NCBI RefSeq assembly: GCF_001456155.1
Contig: NZ_CP013293.1
Coordinates: forward strand, 434,001 to 498,000
Origin: Chryseobacterium sp. IHB B 17019
GTDB lineage: Bacteria > Bacteroidota > Bacteroidia > Flavobacteriales > Weeksellaceae
Direction of reading: 5' to 3'
DNA: 64,000 bases
Shown here: positions 17,968 to 26,794 of the stretch, in pieces
Position numbering within the stretch: position 1 is the stretch's first letter
Layout of the letters: every line of letters begins with the position of its first letter
Notes under the pieces: model-generated
The model's input: only the letters and a program-made list of their open reading frames with translations
Told to the model about the DNA's origin: nothing
The model's database searches: none
Program-made: the position numbers and the translations under genes

Positions 17968-19517
17968 TTATTTCTTAATCAATTTAGCACTCGCTGTTTT
18001 GTTATCATTCGTTTTCACGGTCACCAGGTAAGCTCCCTGAATTAAAGGCTGGGTATTAATCTTCGTTACTTTATTCTTGGTTTTCAGAATCTGTAACTGT
18101 CTACCAGACATATCATACAGCAAAATATCTGCTTCCTTGAAGTCAACGCCCATTTCTACATAAGTATAATCTGATACAGGATTCGGGTAAATCTTAATAT
18201 CCTGTTTTTCTATTAGCTGATCAATCTGCTGATCTCCCAGCTTTACAATTTTCCAGTTCTCTTTCCCAAGTTCCTCTGCGCTTGTTCCTGCCAGAATAAT
18301 GGAACCATCCCTGTTTAATTTAATATCAGATAATCTTTCTTCTTTTTTATGAGACTGTCCCTCGACGTGCTTTCGCCACTGTTCATTTCCATTCTGATCC
18401 AAATACAGCATCCAGAATTTTTCATCATCATTTTCGATTCTTCCCTCTGCCTGCGTATAGCCTCCAAGTAAAATTCCTTTTGAAGTTTTATCATCCGAAG
18501 AATGCAAGACATTCATTCCCATCAATACATCACGATTTCCGAACGTGTAAGATTTTTGAAATTGCTCATTCCCATTTTCATCTAAAGCAATGAGCCAAAG
18601 GTCTGTACCCTCTTCGATACCGACAGATTTGTTCCCGGAAATAGGGCTCCTTGACTCACCACCGATGATATATCCGGATGAGGTTAAAGCTAAAGTTCTC
18701 AGATGGTCGTCGCCTGTTCCTCCATAGTTTTTCTCCCACTGAACCTTATTATTTTTATCTAATTTTATGATATAATAGTCACCTTCTCCATAATTTTCGG
18801 TCTTTTTTGCTCCTCCTAAATTACTTCTGGAATATATTCCCAATAAAGCTCCACCATCTTTCGTTGGAATCATTTTCTCTACTTCATCAAGCCCTTTTCC
18901 TCCTAATATAATTTGAGAGGCTATGCCTCCGTTTTTGTCCAGTTTTACAATCAAAACATCTTTTGATCCGTAACCTTTGATTGAATTCTGAACATTTCCA
19001 GCCACAAAAAACCCGAAATCTGTGGTTTGAATGACAACCCTTGCTTCTTCATCGGATGCTGAACCAATGGTTTTTTGCCAAATTTCGTCTCCAAACTCAT
19101 TGATTTTTATCAACCATAAATCTGAACCACCTTTGGAATTGTCCTTCTTTTGAAATCCTGCATTGGAAAAAGTCGTTCCTGCTACAAGAAACCTCCTTCT
19201 TGTGTTGCCACTGTTGCTGATAAGAAATCATGGTTCTGTCCTGAGAAATATTTTTCCCAAACCTGTTCACCCTGCTGGTTTAATTTTATCAAATGATAGT
19301 CGTAGCCTTTATTTTGCTTACTGCCTGAAGCCTCAAGCTTATTACTCTGAATTGAGCTTCCTGTAACTAAATACTGTCCATCTATGGTTGTGGTAACCTG
19401 CGAAAGAAAGTCCTGAGTGGAGGATTTAATATCACGTTGCCAAATAACCTCTGTTTCCTGGCCGGAAATCCCCAGAAATGCACTTAAGAAAAGTGCGAGG
19501 GTGTAATTTTTTTTCAT
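17968..19517 (-). pseudogene. T9SS-sorted secreted protein with one frameshift
   Basis: The first frame (19517-19182) gives a signal peptide (LALFLSAFLGISGQ) and beta repeats up to ATQEGGFL, then TAG. In the next frame the text continues without loss (VAGTTFSNAGFQKK ... DLWLIKINEFGDEIWQ) and runs to 17968. A single missing base near 19184 explains the break. Repeats of the kind WQKTIGSASDEEARVVIQ look like a beta-propeller. The C-terminus (YPNPVSDYTYVEMG ... GAYLVTVKTNDNKTASAKL) is a type A T9SS sorting domain, for outer-membrane secretion by PorSS. It heads the RHS operon. Could be a true pseudogene or a sequence error. Confidence 0.75.
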
Positions 19518-20100
19518 ACCTGTTTATTAATGCGCGAATTTAATACTATTTTTTAATTCCTAAGGTGGGGAAAACCCCATATTTTTAACCGTGATTGTAC
19601 TGAGGTGCTGTTTATCCTGAATCCATCCATGTTTTCATACTATATTATTTTTTTGTTAAAATTGAATCCTTAATAATTACATTTACTGTCTGATGCAAAC
19701 CTACAAATGCAAGGCGACAAGCCATGTCGTATTATATTAATAATGTAGTTTTTTGTTGGAATTTTTAAAAATAAGAAAGGCACGAAGCAGAAGCCAATCC
19801 GTTAAAGAGGTACTGCGAAGAACCCGACAACCAGAAAGGCTCCGCCCGTGCCCATATAAGAACATGGGCGTAAGCCTATCAAAATTTGGTTGTCAAAGAA
19901 GATTCGCAGTTTTCTTTAACCAATCTGACAGCTTACGCTTTTTTATTTCGTTAAAATCTTGAGAGCAAAGATAAAAATATTTTTTCAACTGTCGGTGAGG
20001 AAAACCGTAAAACAGAAACAGCAATTATTCCATAAAAATTTCTTACGCACAAAGACGTAGGGAAACTTGGGAAAAGATTAGTGCTTATATGTTTAGAGGG
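19518..20100. other. Gene-free region holding a palindrome and a long hairpin
   Basis: No gene supported. The operon promoter for 19517 must lie here. At 19710-19734 GGCGACA-AGCCA-TGTCGTATTA repeats the operator-like palindromes at 9047 and 9821 with a decayed left arm. The large hairpin at 19801-19920 is listed separately. A 69-codon plus-strand frame across the hairpin (19753-19962) has no protein-like features. Confidence 0.5.
19801..19920. repeat. Long imperfect hairpin (cruciform), 120 bases
   Basis: Four paired segments stack in order: GTTAAAG 19801-19807 with CTTTAAC 19914-19920; ACTGCGAA 19812-19819 with TTCGCAGT 19903-19910; GACAACCA 19826-19833 with TGGTTGTC 19887-19894; AGGC 19837-19840 with GCCT 19874-19877; and GCCCAT 19850-19855 with ATGGGC 19864-19869 at the tip. 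Such a structure can be a structured RNA, a non-autonomous mobile element, or a single-strand recombination site. The outer ends are not in integron attC orientation. Confidence 0.6.
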
Positions 20101-21309
20101 TTATATATCTTCCCGTAATCGTTTTTTGTTTGAGTGGGTCAGGGAATAAATAGGATGAAGTGAGAGCTTTGAAATGTCCATGTCCCATTTTGGTTCATTT
20201 AGATTATTGATGACAAGGCTTCTGTCATTGAGATCAAATTCCTGTACGAAGCAACAATAAAGCAAACGGGGAACTGTCATACTAATCTCTCGCCCGTGTT
20301 TTCTTAAATTTACACTAAGATGAATGTTTTTATCTTTAGGATTTCTAATCTTTACAGACATAATCTGTTCTTTAACAAAAGTTTTGCTTCTTCTCCCAAA
20401 AGCCCAGCCACTTTTTCGTTTTACCCTTCCTTTATTAGAGATTGTATATTGTCCGCCAAAATCCGGTATCTCTTTCCATTGTTCCTCGGGAAGGTCTGAG
20501 AGTGAAAGGTTCATACACGCTGGCGGGTTGTTAATGTCAATAGCAGGTTTTCCCAGTTTCTCCCATAAAGAAATATTAAGGATTCCTTTACAATTGGGAG
20601 CCTTCTTTGGTGTTGCCAAGAAATCTTTTTTTGTGGGCGTATAATCCTCTGAAAACCATCGGAATCCTCCTGCTGTAAAGCTTATCTTTTGCAATACTGA
20701 CAAAATACCGCCTGCACTGGCTCCCGAAATTTTGGCTGCAGCACTAAGACTTTCAAAATAAGCAATTTGCTTACCATCTACAGTATATTGGTTAACTGCT
20801 TGCTTAGGATGGCTGGCCCTGTCTTCACGAAACTTTTTAAGGTTTAATTCGCTGCTGGAAAGTAATTCTAAATTTTTATAATTCAGATGAAGAGAATTAT
20901 TGTCTTTATATGAAATGACTATGGAATGATCGTCCATATTAAACTTTTCAACAAAATGGTAATATACTAAGCGGGCAACAGATCGACGGAACTTTCTGCT
21001 GTTCAAAGAAAGTCCACAAAATACATTATAGAAGGTGCGCTGAAGGTAATTATTGGAATATTTTACAAAGCTTAATTTCATGATTCTTTCTTCTTCTTTA
21101 CGTTTTCCTCCGTTTGCCATTGGGGTCCAACGCTCAAGGCTTTTCACCCGACCAAGGTTAGAGATTGCATAATTTTCAATACCTTGAATTACTTTCCATT
21201 CTTCCCCCGGAAGATCTTCCAGGCAAGTATTGTTTAGAACTTCTTTTGCATATTGGTCTTCTAATTCAGCATGTAGTTTCATGAGTCGAAAAACTTCTTT
21301 TGCCGACAA
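20101..21309 (-). CDS. NUMOD4-domain protein with duplicated module (homing-endonuclease-like)
   Basis: 402 residues. A NUMOD4 motif occurs twice: LPGEEWKVIQGIENYAISNL near residue 33 and LPEEQWKEIPDFGGQYTISN near residue 272. Each is followed by GRVK and a beta/alpha unit in the place of an HNH nuclease (for example MDDHSIVISYKDNNSLHLNY), but the catalytic His-Asn-His is only partly recognisable. Between them VNQYTVDGKQIAYFESLSAA with AAKISGASAGGI is a NUMOD1-like DNA-binding segment. NUMOD proteins are DNA-binding and often homing nucleases. Here the double module and weak HNH suggest altered or lost cutting activity. Confidence 0.75.
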   Translation of the reverse strand: MSAKEVFRLMKLHAELEDQYAKEVLNNTCLEDLPGEEWKVIQGIENYAISNLGRVKSLERWTPMANGGKRKEEERIMKLSFVKYSNNYLQRTFYNVFCGLSLNSRKFRRSVARLVYYHFVEKFNMDDHSIVISYKDNNSLHLNYKNLELLSSSELNLKKFREDRASHPKQAVNQYTVDGKQIAYFESLSAAAKISGASAGGILSVLQKISFTAGGFRWFSEDYTPTKKDFLATPKKAPNCKGILNISLWEKLGKPAIDINNPPACMNLSLSDLPEEQWKEIPDFGGQYTISNKGRVKRKSGWAFGRRSKTFVKEQIMSVKIRNPKDKNIHLSVNLRKHGREISMTVPRLLYCCFVQEFDLNDRSLVINNLNEPKWDMDISKLSLHPIYSLTHSNKKRLREDI

Positions 21310-21871
21310 AATACAATCTATTTATGTAAAGTAAAAGTATTAAGCAAATAAAGCTGTAAAAAATGAGTATGCCTACCAATGTTCAAAGTAAAATACATTT
21401 ATAATTATGGAGTACACGGGTTATTGCAGTTTCTCATGAGCGGGCAATAAAGGAATTTTATTTTTTTAATAACCTAATATAGTAAGGAACTTTGAAAAAA
21501 TACCGCAGAAAGAAACGAACCACGGTACATGAAAAAATGATTAGTTTAAGATTATAAGTACATTTCAAAGATAAAAAAAATTTGATCCGTTTTTGAAGAC
21601 ATTATCATAATTAATGTTTACAGTAATACGGTTAATGCTGTTTTAATTGTAGTTAATGTTTACATTAATGGCTATTATTCCGTAAAAATGGTAGTAAAAA
21701 CAGTCGTAAATGTCAATTCTTCAGTGTTGTTGCTCTACATGATTTTAAGAAAACTCTTTTTTAGGTAAGAAACGGATCCTTTCTATTCTGAAAGCTTCGT
21801 CTTTTTTCTGAGTAATAGCCCCGATCCTTTAACAGTCCTGTAAATTAATACTATCCTCATGCGCTTATATA
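21310..21871. other. Gene-free region with a short direct repeat
   Basis: TTAATGTTTACAGTAAT (21611-21627) and TTAATGTTTACATTAAT (21653-21669) are near-identical direct repeats 42 bases apart, with a half copy (GTTAATGCTGTTTTAATTG) between them. They could be protein-binding iterons. Nothing else was recognised. Confidence 0.35.
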
Positions 21872-22117
21872 ATGTCGGAAAAATCTTTGAATAACCGTTT
21901 TGAAACCGTTTTCACGGTTATGAATCTGTTTTTTTGGCTCCTTGGCCATTTGTCCAAATTGCTGGTGAAAGGTAATCAGTTAAAAATCCTTGTAACCATA
22001 TCTATATCCTTCATTTTCACAATACCTGCCATACTTTATGATCAGGATTATAAAATTATAATTAAACCAGTAAGTAAATTTGAAGTTCTAATTATTGATA
22101 GACATTTCTGGGAATAA
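21872..22117 (+). CDS. Possible small membrane protein
   Basis: 81 codons with two hydrophobic stretches (VMNLFFWLLGHLSKLLV and LVTISISFIFTIPAILY). It could be a small membrane protein, but there is no homologue I know and the region around it contains decayed genes. It may be a chance frame or the remnant of a longer gene. Confidence 0.25.
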   Translation: MSEKSLNNRFETVFTVMNLFFWLLGHLSKLLVKGNQLKILVTISISFIFTIPAILYDQDYKIIIKPVSKFEVLIIDRHFWE

Positions 22118-22198
22118 AGGTAATAAAGGAGACTTATAGAAGGTATTGCTATACATATGAATAAATTAACTGGAATGATGTCAGTTAAAGTATGTTTT

Positions 22199-22558
22199 AT
22201 GATTATCGATGAAAATCTTTTACTTCAATACGGTGCAACCTACGAAAGCCATAAAAAAGGAGAGTTTCTTTTCTTTGAAGGCCAGTTCCCATATTTTTAT
22301 TTCCAAATTGTCTATGGAACTGTAGAACTTAAAAGTGTCAGGGATATGTATGCGATTACTTACCATAAGTATTCTATAGGGCAGTTGTTGTGGTGAGTTT
22401 TTCTTTTTTTGCAAAAAAGGTATTTTGTAAGTGCTATAGCAAGTACAGACGTTATGGTCCTTAAGCTTCGTAAACACTCATTTCTCAAACTACTAGGCGA
22501 TCATCCAGATCAGGCTTTTCGCCTAAAGTATCATCTTGCAGAATCGCTCCATAGTTAA
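22199..22558 (+). pseudogene. Crp/Fnr-type cNMP-binding protein, broken
   Basis: From the ATG at 22199 the frame gives MIIDENLLLQYGATYESHKK, then GEFLFFEGQFPYFYFQIVYG: a cyclic-nucleotide-binding fold as in flavobacterial Crp/Fnr regulators. After VELK the usual beta-roll text is lost, a TGA interrupts at 22394, and the same frame resumes with STDVMVLKLRKHSFLKLLGD, ending at 22558 before any HTH. The reading is therefore an eroded gene with an internal deletion and a nonsense codon. A longer start at 22157 is possible but atypical. Confidence 0.7.
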
Positions 22559-23554
22559 TTTATTCTGCATAGCGAATGTTACTCCAGATATTACTTATTG
22601 TTAATAACAAACGAGTGCTATCGGAATTTTATGGACTTGGAATCCTAAAAGTGCCTAGACTTCTTCATTAAACATACAAAACTTTTATAAAAAGCATATA
22701 TTGATTAATAAATCTGAATTATAGTTTAGCAATATTAATAGAACACTTTTTGATCTTTTATTTTTACGACCTTATTTATTTCCATAATCTTAAAGGTTCT
22801 TATAACTGTTTCTACAAAACTACTAATGTTTTGATTCATCAGTAATTTTTTGTTGATTTTTAATATCAAACTGAAATTATATTTTAACCCTTAAGTTCTA
22901 CTAAAGTTTTTGTCAAGCATAACGAATGTATTTCTTTAAATTAAATATTATGAAATAATTTTTTTACAAATTGATTTTTTACATATATTTGTCATCTACC
23001 ACTTAATAATGGTAGATTTTTTTTCATTTGTCTCCCGCCCCTGGGAGACATTTGCTTTTTTAATAAAGTTATTGTAAATTTATAAAAGGTTAATTCTCAA
23101 TTAGTTTACAACCAGAAAAGTTGGGCTTCTCTATTAGAGAAGCTTTTTGTTGGTGTCACTTCAATAATTGAATATAGTCCGCCAAGATTCTTGATGATTA
23201 CGCAAGATATTTTATTTATATCTTTTTGTTAGTTGCAGTATAATCAATTTGTTCAAATAATAATTCTTAATCTGTGTACTTGAACAAAATAAAGGTATGT
23301 TTTTTGTATTAATCACACACTTATGATTTATTAGAGTCTAATCACTTCCTTATTCTTAATAGCAATAATTACTTGAGCTGGAGACTATTGAAAAAACATT
23401 TTTATTACGTAAACTATCTCATTTAGTTTGATAATAATCTGCAGAGTATATTCTTTCAATTAAAAATTTGTATATTTCAGAAAGGATATAAGTTTATTAT
23501 TCTGGACTAAAATATATGATATTCAAAAATTGATCTAACCAACAAAAATATCTA
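22559..23554. other. About 1 kb without genes; three terminators in a row
   Basis: No gene was found in this AT-rich kilobase. Its only structure is the terminator cluster at 22994-23149. The 5' region of the HTH gene at 23555 occupies the right end. Decay of former genes is likely, given the Crp/Fnr pseudogene next to it. Confidence 0.5.
22994..23149 (+). terminator. Cluster of three intrinsic terminators
   Basis: ATCTACCA-N8-TGGTAGAT followed by T7 (22994-23024); GTCTCCC-N6-GGGAGAC followed by a T-rich run (23030-23060); GCTTCTCT-ATT-AGAGAAGC followed by T5 (23126-23149). Stems of 7-8 perfect pairs with T runs are the textbook form. Three such sites in about 155 bases with no gene between them would produce very short transcripts, or act as a strong barrier. 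Confidence 0.65.
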
Positions 23555-23881
23555 ATGAGACCTAATTATAAGAGGATTTATCATGATATACTTAAGGACC
23601 AGCATCCTGAGAAATTAAAAGATGCGAAAGTTTTGTATCTCCTAGACAATCTAAAAACAATGGAAGATATACTTAGGATTAATGCATTAGTATGTGATTC
23701 TTCAGGAAAAAGTTCTAAAAACAACCAGCGATTAAAAAATTATGATAAAAAAACGGTGCTAAAGATCCTGCAATATCAAAAGAAACATGATCTTTCGGCC
23801 AATTTCATATCAAAGAAATACAAAATGAGCAGGACTACTATTGCGAAATGGTGGAAATTGTTTGGAAATGAAGTGGAATAG
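23555..23881 (+). CDS. Transposase-like helix-turn-helix protein
   Basis: 108 residues. MRPNYKRIYHDIL at the start and LKILQYQKKHDLSANFISKK then YKMSRTTIAKWWKLF at the end are typical of a very common small HTH protein of Chryseobacterium and relatives, often annotated as transposase or HTH-domain protein. The C-terminal helix-turn-helix should bind DNA. There is no catalytic transposase domain, so it is not a complete transposase. It sits beside the integrase at the right border of the island. Confidence 0.75.
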   Translation: MRPNYKRIYHDILKDQHPEKLKDAKVLYLLDNLKTMEDILRINALVCDSSGKSSKNNQRLKNYDKKTVLKILQYQKKHDLSANFISKKYKMSRTTIAKWWKLFGNEVE

Positions 23882-23996
23882 TTTCGCACTTTAGTTCTAA
23901 TTATGTCTTCTTTCAGCAGATACCGAGAAATTGTCAAACTTTTGACTTGCTATATAAACCAGTGCGTAATTTGGGATTTTGATAAATTTTCAAAAA

Positions 23997-25322
23997 TTAA
24001 TTGGCATTTTTAATCTGTGAATCGATTTTGCTTTCCTTACTATCTAACTGTTCCCAGTAAGTATACATCTGTTCAGAAAGGGTACTGTTGTCAATCCCGA
24101 TATATCCTAAAAATTCAGTTTCTGTTTTATGTCCTGTCACACTCATAATAATAGCGGTAGGAATTTTAGAATAATACATCGTGGCAAAGGTTCTCCTGCA
24201 TAAATGAGAAGAGGCAAGATCATACATTGGGTAATTTCCGTAAACATAATGCTTTTTAACCTCATCGTAAACCCTTCCGTATTCCTGACGGTCTATCTCT
24301 GCCAGTTTGCATATTTTCTTTAAATTATCATTAAAAATAGTTTTGGCACTTTCAATATTATCAGAATACTGCGGAGGGAAATTACCATTCCTTTTATCCA
24401 AAATCTTTTTTACTTCTACATGAATAGGAACCAGAACCGGAGTTTTTGTTTTCCTTTGGCTTAGATTAATAAACTCCCTTCCGTTGATATTGATTATTTT
24501 TTCCGGTGTCATCCTAAATAAATCTGAGGCTCTCTGTCCGGTATAACAACCGATAATCAGCCAGTCCCGTGTTTGTTCCAGCCTTTCATTTACAATCAGT
24601 AATTCTTGTATTCTTTCCAGTTCCTCTACTTTCAAATAAGGAGTAGGTGTTTCTGTTGAAAATCCTTTTATCTCGCTTAACTGTTCACTGATTTCTATAT
24701 TGTCTATTTTAGCATCCTTAAAAATGGTTTTGGTATATTTTAAATATTTTCCGACCGTATTGTCATTTAAATGTTGTCCCCTTAAAAAAGTCACAAACCT
24801 GTTCCCAACAGCAATATTATAATCCGAGACTTTTAATCTCTTTTTTTCAGTTTTCAGGAAATCATAAAACTTACCTATAATGGTCAAATGATTTTCCCTG
24901 GTTCCTTCAGTAATGGCTTTTCCTCTGTACTTTCTAAAGGGAAGGATGTTAAGCTTGTAATGTTCCAGATAATTATCTATAAAACTCAACTGGTCGGCTT
25001 TTCTTCCGCCGGAATAAAACGCCTCAATAATTTCATCCAGCCATTCACTGTTAATTATCTCCGTTTCGGTTCTTTTGCCGTACTGGTCTAAAATAAATGT
25101 TTCAAGTTTATTTAAAGTACTTACGAGTTCATTTTGCTTTTGGTGTGATTCTTTGCTTAATGCAGTTCTTTGGATTACTGAACCTTTTTTGAAATTCCAA
25201 TTCTCAGGATTTACCCTTTCTCTGGTTTTTCGCTTATATACCTGATTTGCTCCAATGGAAAAGCGGGCATATATTGTAGAATTTTGTTTCTTTGACTGAA
25301 TAATAAATTTTATGGTAGCCAT
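23997..25322 (-). CDS. Tyrosine recombinase / integrase (Bacteroidetes type)
   Basis: The start at 25322 gives MATIKFIIQSKKQNSTIYAR, the usual arm-binding N-terminus of this family; the longer frame from 25355 adds a non-conserved stretch and would span the -7 box. A SAM-like core-binding domain lies in the middle. The catalytic set is complete: Arg in CYTGQRASDLFRM, Lys in LSQRKTKTPV, His-x-x-Arg in SSHLCRRTFA, His in TGHKTE and the Tyr nucleophile in FLGYIGI. It would integrate and excise an element. Its position at about 25 kb marks the likely right end of the accessory region. No att repeats were identified. Confidence 0.92.
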   Translation of the reverse strand: MATIKFIIQSKKQNSTIYARFSIGANQVYKRKTRERVNPENWNFKKGSVIQRTALSKESHQKQNELVSTLNKLETFILDQYGKRTETEIINSEWLDEIIEAFYSGGRKADQLSFIDNYLEHYKLNILPFRKYRGKAITEGTRENHLTIIGKFYDFLKTEKKRLKVSDYNIAVGNRFVTFLRGQHLNDNTVGKYLKYTKTIFKDAKIDNIEISEQLSEIKGFSTETPTPYLKVEELERIQELLIVNERLEQTRDWLIIGCYTGQRASDLFRMTPEKIININGREFINLSQRKTKTPVLVPIHVEVKKILDKRNGNFPPQYSDNIESAKTIFNDNLKKICKLAEIDRQEYGRVYDEVKKHYVYGNYPMYDLASSHLCRRTFATMYYSKIPTAIIMSVTGHKTETEFLGYIGIDNSTLSEQMYTYWEQLDSKESKIDSQIKNAN

Positions 25323-25342
25323 TATTGTAAAGTTGAACAATA

Positions 25343-25350
25343 CAAATTTA
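25343..25350 (-). promoter_or_regulatory. -7 box of the integrase gene
   Basis: CAAATTTA on the plus strand reads TAAATTTG on the minus strand, a perfect TAnnTTTG -7 box of flavobacterial promoters, 20 bases upstream of the ATG at 25322. The spacing supports the shorter start. Confidence 0.5.
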
Positions 25351-25560
25351 ATCATTTAGTCAATTCCTAGATAATAATATGGTTTTTTATTTTAAATCCA
25401 TCTTAGTTTATTTAACTTTAAAGATATACTTCTATTATTTAAAATACTAATAATAAACAAATTAAATAACAATTGAAAAATAAGTAATAGTAAATAGATT
25501 TAAAACAATTAAAGGCTTATACTCCTTTCAGGATGACAAACTTTGTGTTATTTACACCAA

Positions 25561-25642
25561 ACTAACAACTAGTAACCAGCAACTTATAACTCACGACTCA
25601 TAACTCATAACTTATAACTCTTAACTCATAACTCATAACTCA
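25561..25642. repeat. Imperfect minisatellite of AACTCATAACTTATA units
   Basis: An 80-base stretch composed of variants of AACTCAT and AACTTATA (AACTTATAACTCACGACTCA, then TAACTCATAACTTATAACTC and so on). It lies between the integrase and the curli operon. It is not a CRISPR array: there are no unique spacers. Replication slippage is the likely cause. Confidence 0.7.
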
Positions 25643-25777
25643 AGCCCTCGCTCCGTATTTCCCCCTAATTAATTACGGTGATACCACAAAAGCTGTTAAA
25701 CGGTGATATTTAAAACCATAATCAGTGATTTTGAAAATTTACACTTTTTTTGTGTTTCGTACAGTTGATTTAGCATA

Positions 25778-25785
25778 TACCTTTG
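25778..25785 (+). promoter_or_regulatory. -7 box of the curlin gene
   Basis: TACCTTTG fits TAnnTTTG and lies 33 bases upstream of the ATG at 25818. A TTTG at 25749-25752 is a possible -33 element, somewhat far away. This is the best promoter candidate for the curli operon. Confidence 0.5.
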
Positions 25786-25817
25786 TTGTCACTATTAACC
25801 AATTAATTTTTAATAAA

Positions 25818-26636
25818 ATGAAAAACTTAATTACTGGTGTTTTTACACTAATGGCCATGAGTTTCACTTTTGCACAGGCAAACAGCGACATGAGTACTCA
25901 AAACGGAAATATGAATACTGCTACTGTGGATCAAACTGGTCTTATGAACTCTAATGAGTTGACACAAGACGGAAACAGAAATACGGCAGACATCGATCAG
26001 GTGGGAGCTATGAACACCAATCTGGCAGAAAGTACAGGAAACAGAAACTCAATCGACGTAGATCAATTGGGTGTTGGGAATTCCAACGAAGTAAGCCAGC
26101 AAGGAAACAGAAATGAAGCTACAACGTGGCAGGTAGGAACTTATAATTCTACAGAACAAACTCAAATAGGAAGAAGAAATGAAGTAACATCTATACAATT
26201 GGGTAATGATAACACAGCCGTACAATATCAGGATGGCAGAAGAAATATGGCTGGATCTCTACAGTGGGGTGACGGTAACACCACTGCCCAGGTACAGCTT
26301 GGAAGAAGAAACTCTGCAACAGGAGTTCAGATAGGTGATGACAACCTTTTGGTACAATACCAACAGGGAAATGATAACAGTGCCACTCATTTTCAGATAG
26401 GAGATGATAATATTGCTGCTTCTGTTCAGGTAGGAGATGATAATATGTCTATTGGCAGCCAGATTGGATCTGACAACCTATTGGTACAATTGCAGATAGG
26501 TGACGGTAATTCTGCTACGGATGCACAAGTAGGTGACGGAAATATTGCAATCATAAGCCAAAGCGGTGACGCACATGTACATGTGGGGAATCAAACTGGA
26601 AATAATAATTCTTTAATGGTTAATCAATCAAATTAG
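25818..26636 (+). CDS. csgA: Curlin-repeat amyloid subunit (CsgA-like)
   Basis: The start at 25818 is chosen because it gives a proper signal peptide (MKNLITGVFTLMAMSFTFAQ); the frame is open further upstream, but that would pass the -7 box. The mature protein consists of eleven 22-residue curlin repeats without a single insertion (for example NRNTADIDQVGAMNTNLAES, DDNMSIGSQIGSDNLLVQLQ), with Gln, Asn and Gly at the ladder positions. It should be secreted through CsgG and polymerise into extracellular amyloid for biofilm. E. coli CsgA has five repeats, so this protein is much longer. A strong terminator follows the gene. Confidence 0.92.
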   Translation: MKNLITGVFTLMAMSFTFAQANSDMSTQNGNMNTATVDQTGLMNSNELTQDGNRNTADIDQVGAMNTNLAESTGNRNSIDVDQLGVGNSNEVSQQGNRNEATTWQVGTYNSTEQTQIGRRNEVTSIQLGNDNTAVQYQDGRRNMAGSLQWGDGNTTAQVQLGRRNSATGVQIGDDNLLVQYQQGNDNSATHFQIGDDNIAASVQVGDDNMSIGSQIGSDNLLVQLQIGDGNSATDAQVGDGNIAIISQSGDAHVHVGNQTGNNNSLMVNQSN

Positions 26637-26657
26637 TTCTTCGTAATCTGAAGGCAG

Positions 26658-26684
26658 GGAGAGGCGATTGCTTCTCCTTTTTTT
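26658..26684 (+). terminator. Terminator after the curlin gene
   Basis: GGAGAGGC (26658-26665), loop GATT, GCTTCTCC (26670-26677), then T7. It should hold back read-through, giving much curlin mRNA and little of the downstream secretion genes. Confidence 0.75.
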
Positions 26685-26794
26685 GTTTTAATAAAGGCGT
26701 AAGGCATACCTGAAAACCATGATTTTTCGTGATTACCTGCTATTCGTGTTTTCTGCTGTATGATAATCCGGTAACTTTGAATAAAACTAATAAC

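Noticed and set aside
19801..19920. Hairpin as integron attC site
   Set aside because: The outer ends read GTTAAAG ... CTTTAAC, the opposite orientation to the RYYYAAC ... GTTRRRY core sites, and no integron integrase or cassette array is present.
19753..19962. 69-codon plus-strand frame
   Set aside because: It is read through the long hairpin; composition (many Arg and Ser) reflects the palindrome, not a protein.
23555..23881. Complete transposase
   Set aside because: Only a 108-residue HTH protein is present; no DDE or other catalytic domain and no terminal inverted repeats were found around it.
25561..25642. Repeat tract as CRISPR array
   Set aside because: The units are 7-15 bases, contiguous and imperfect; there are no spacers of constant length and no cas genes.
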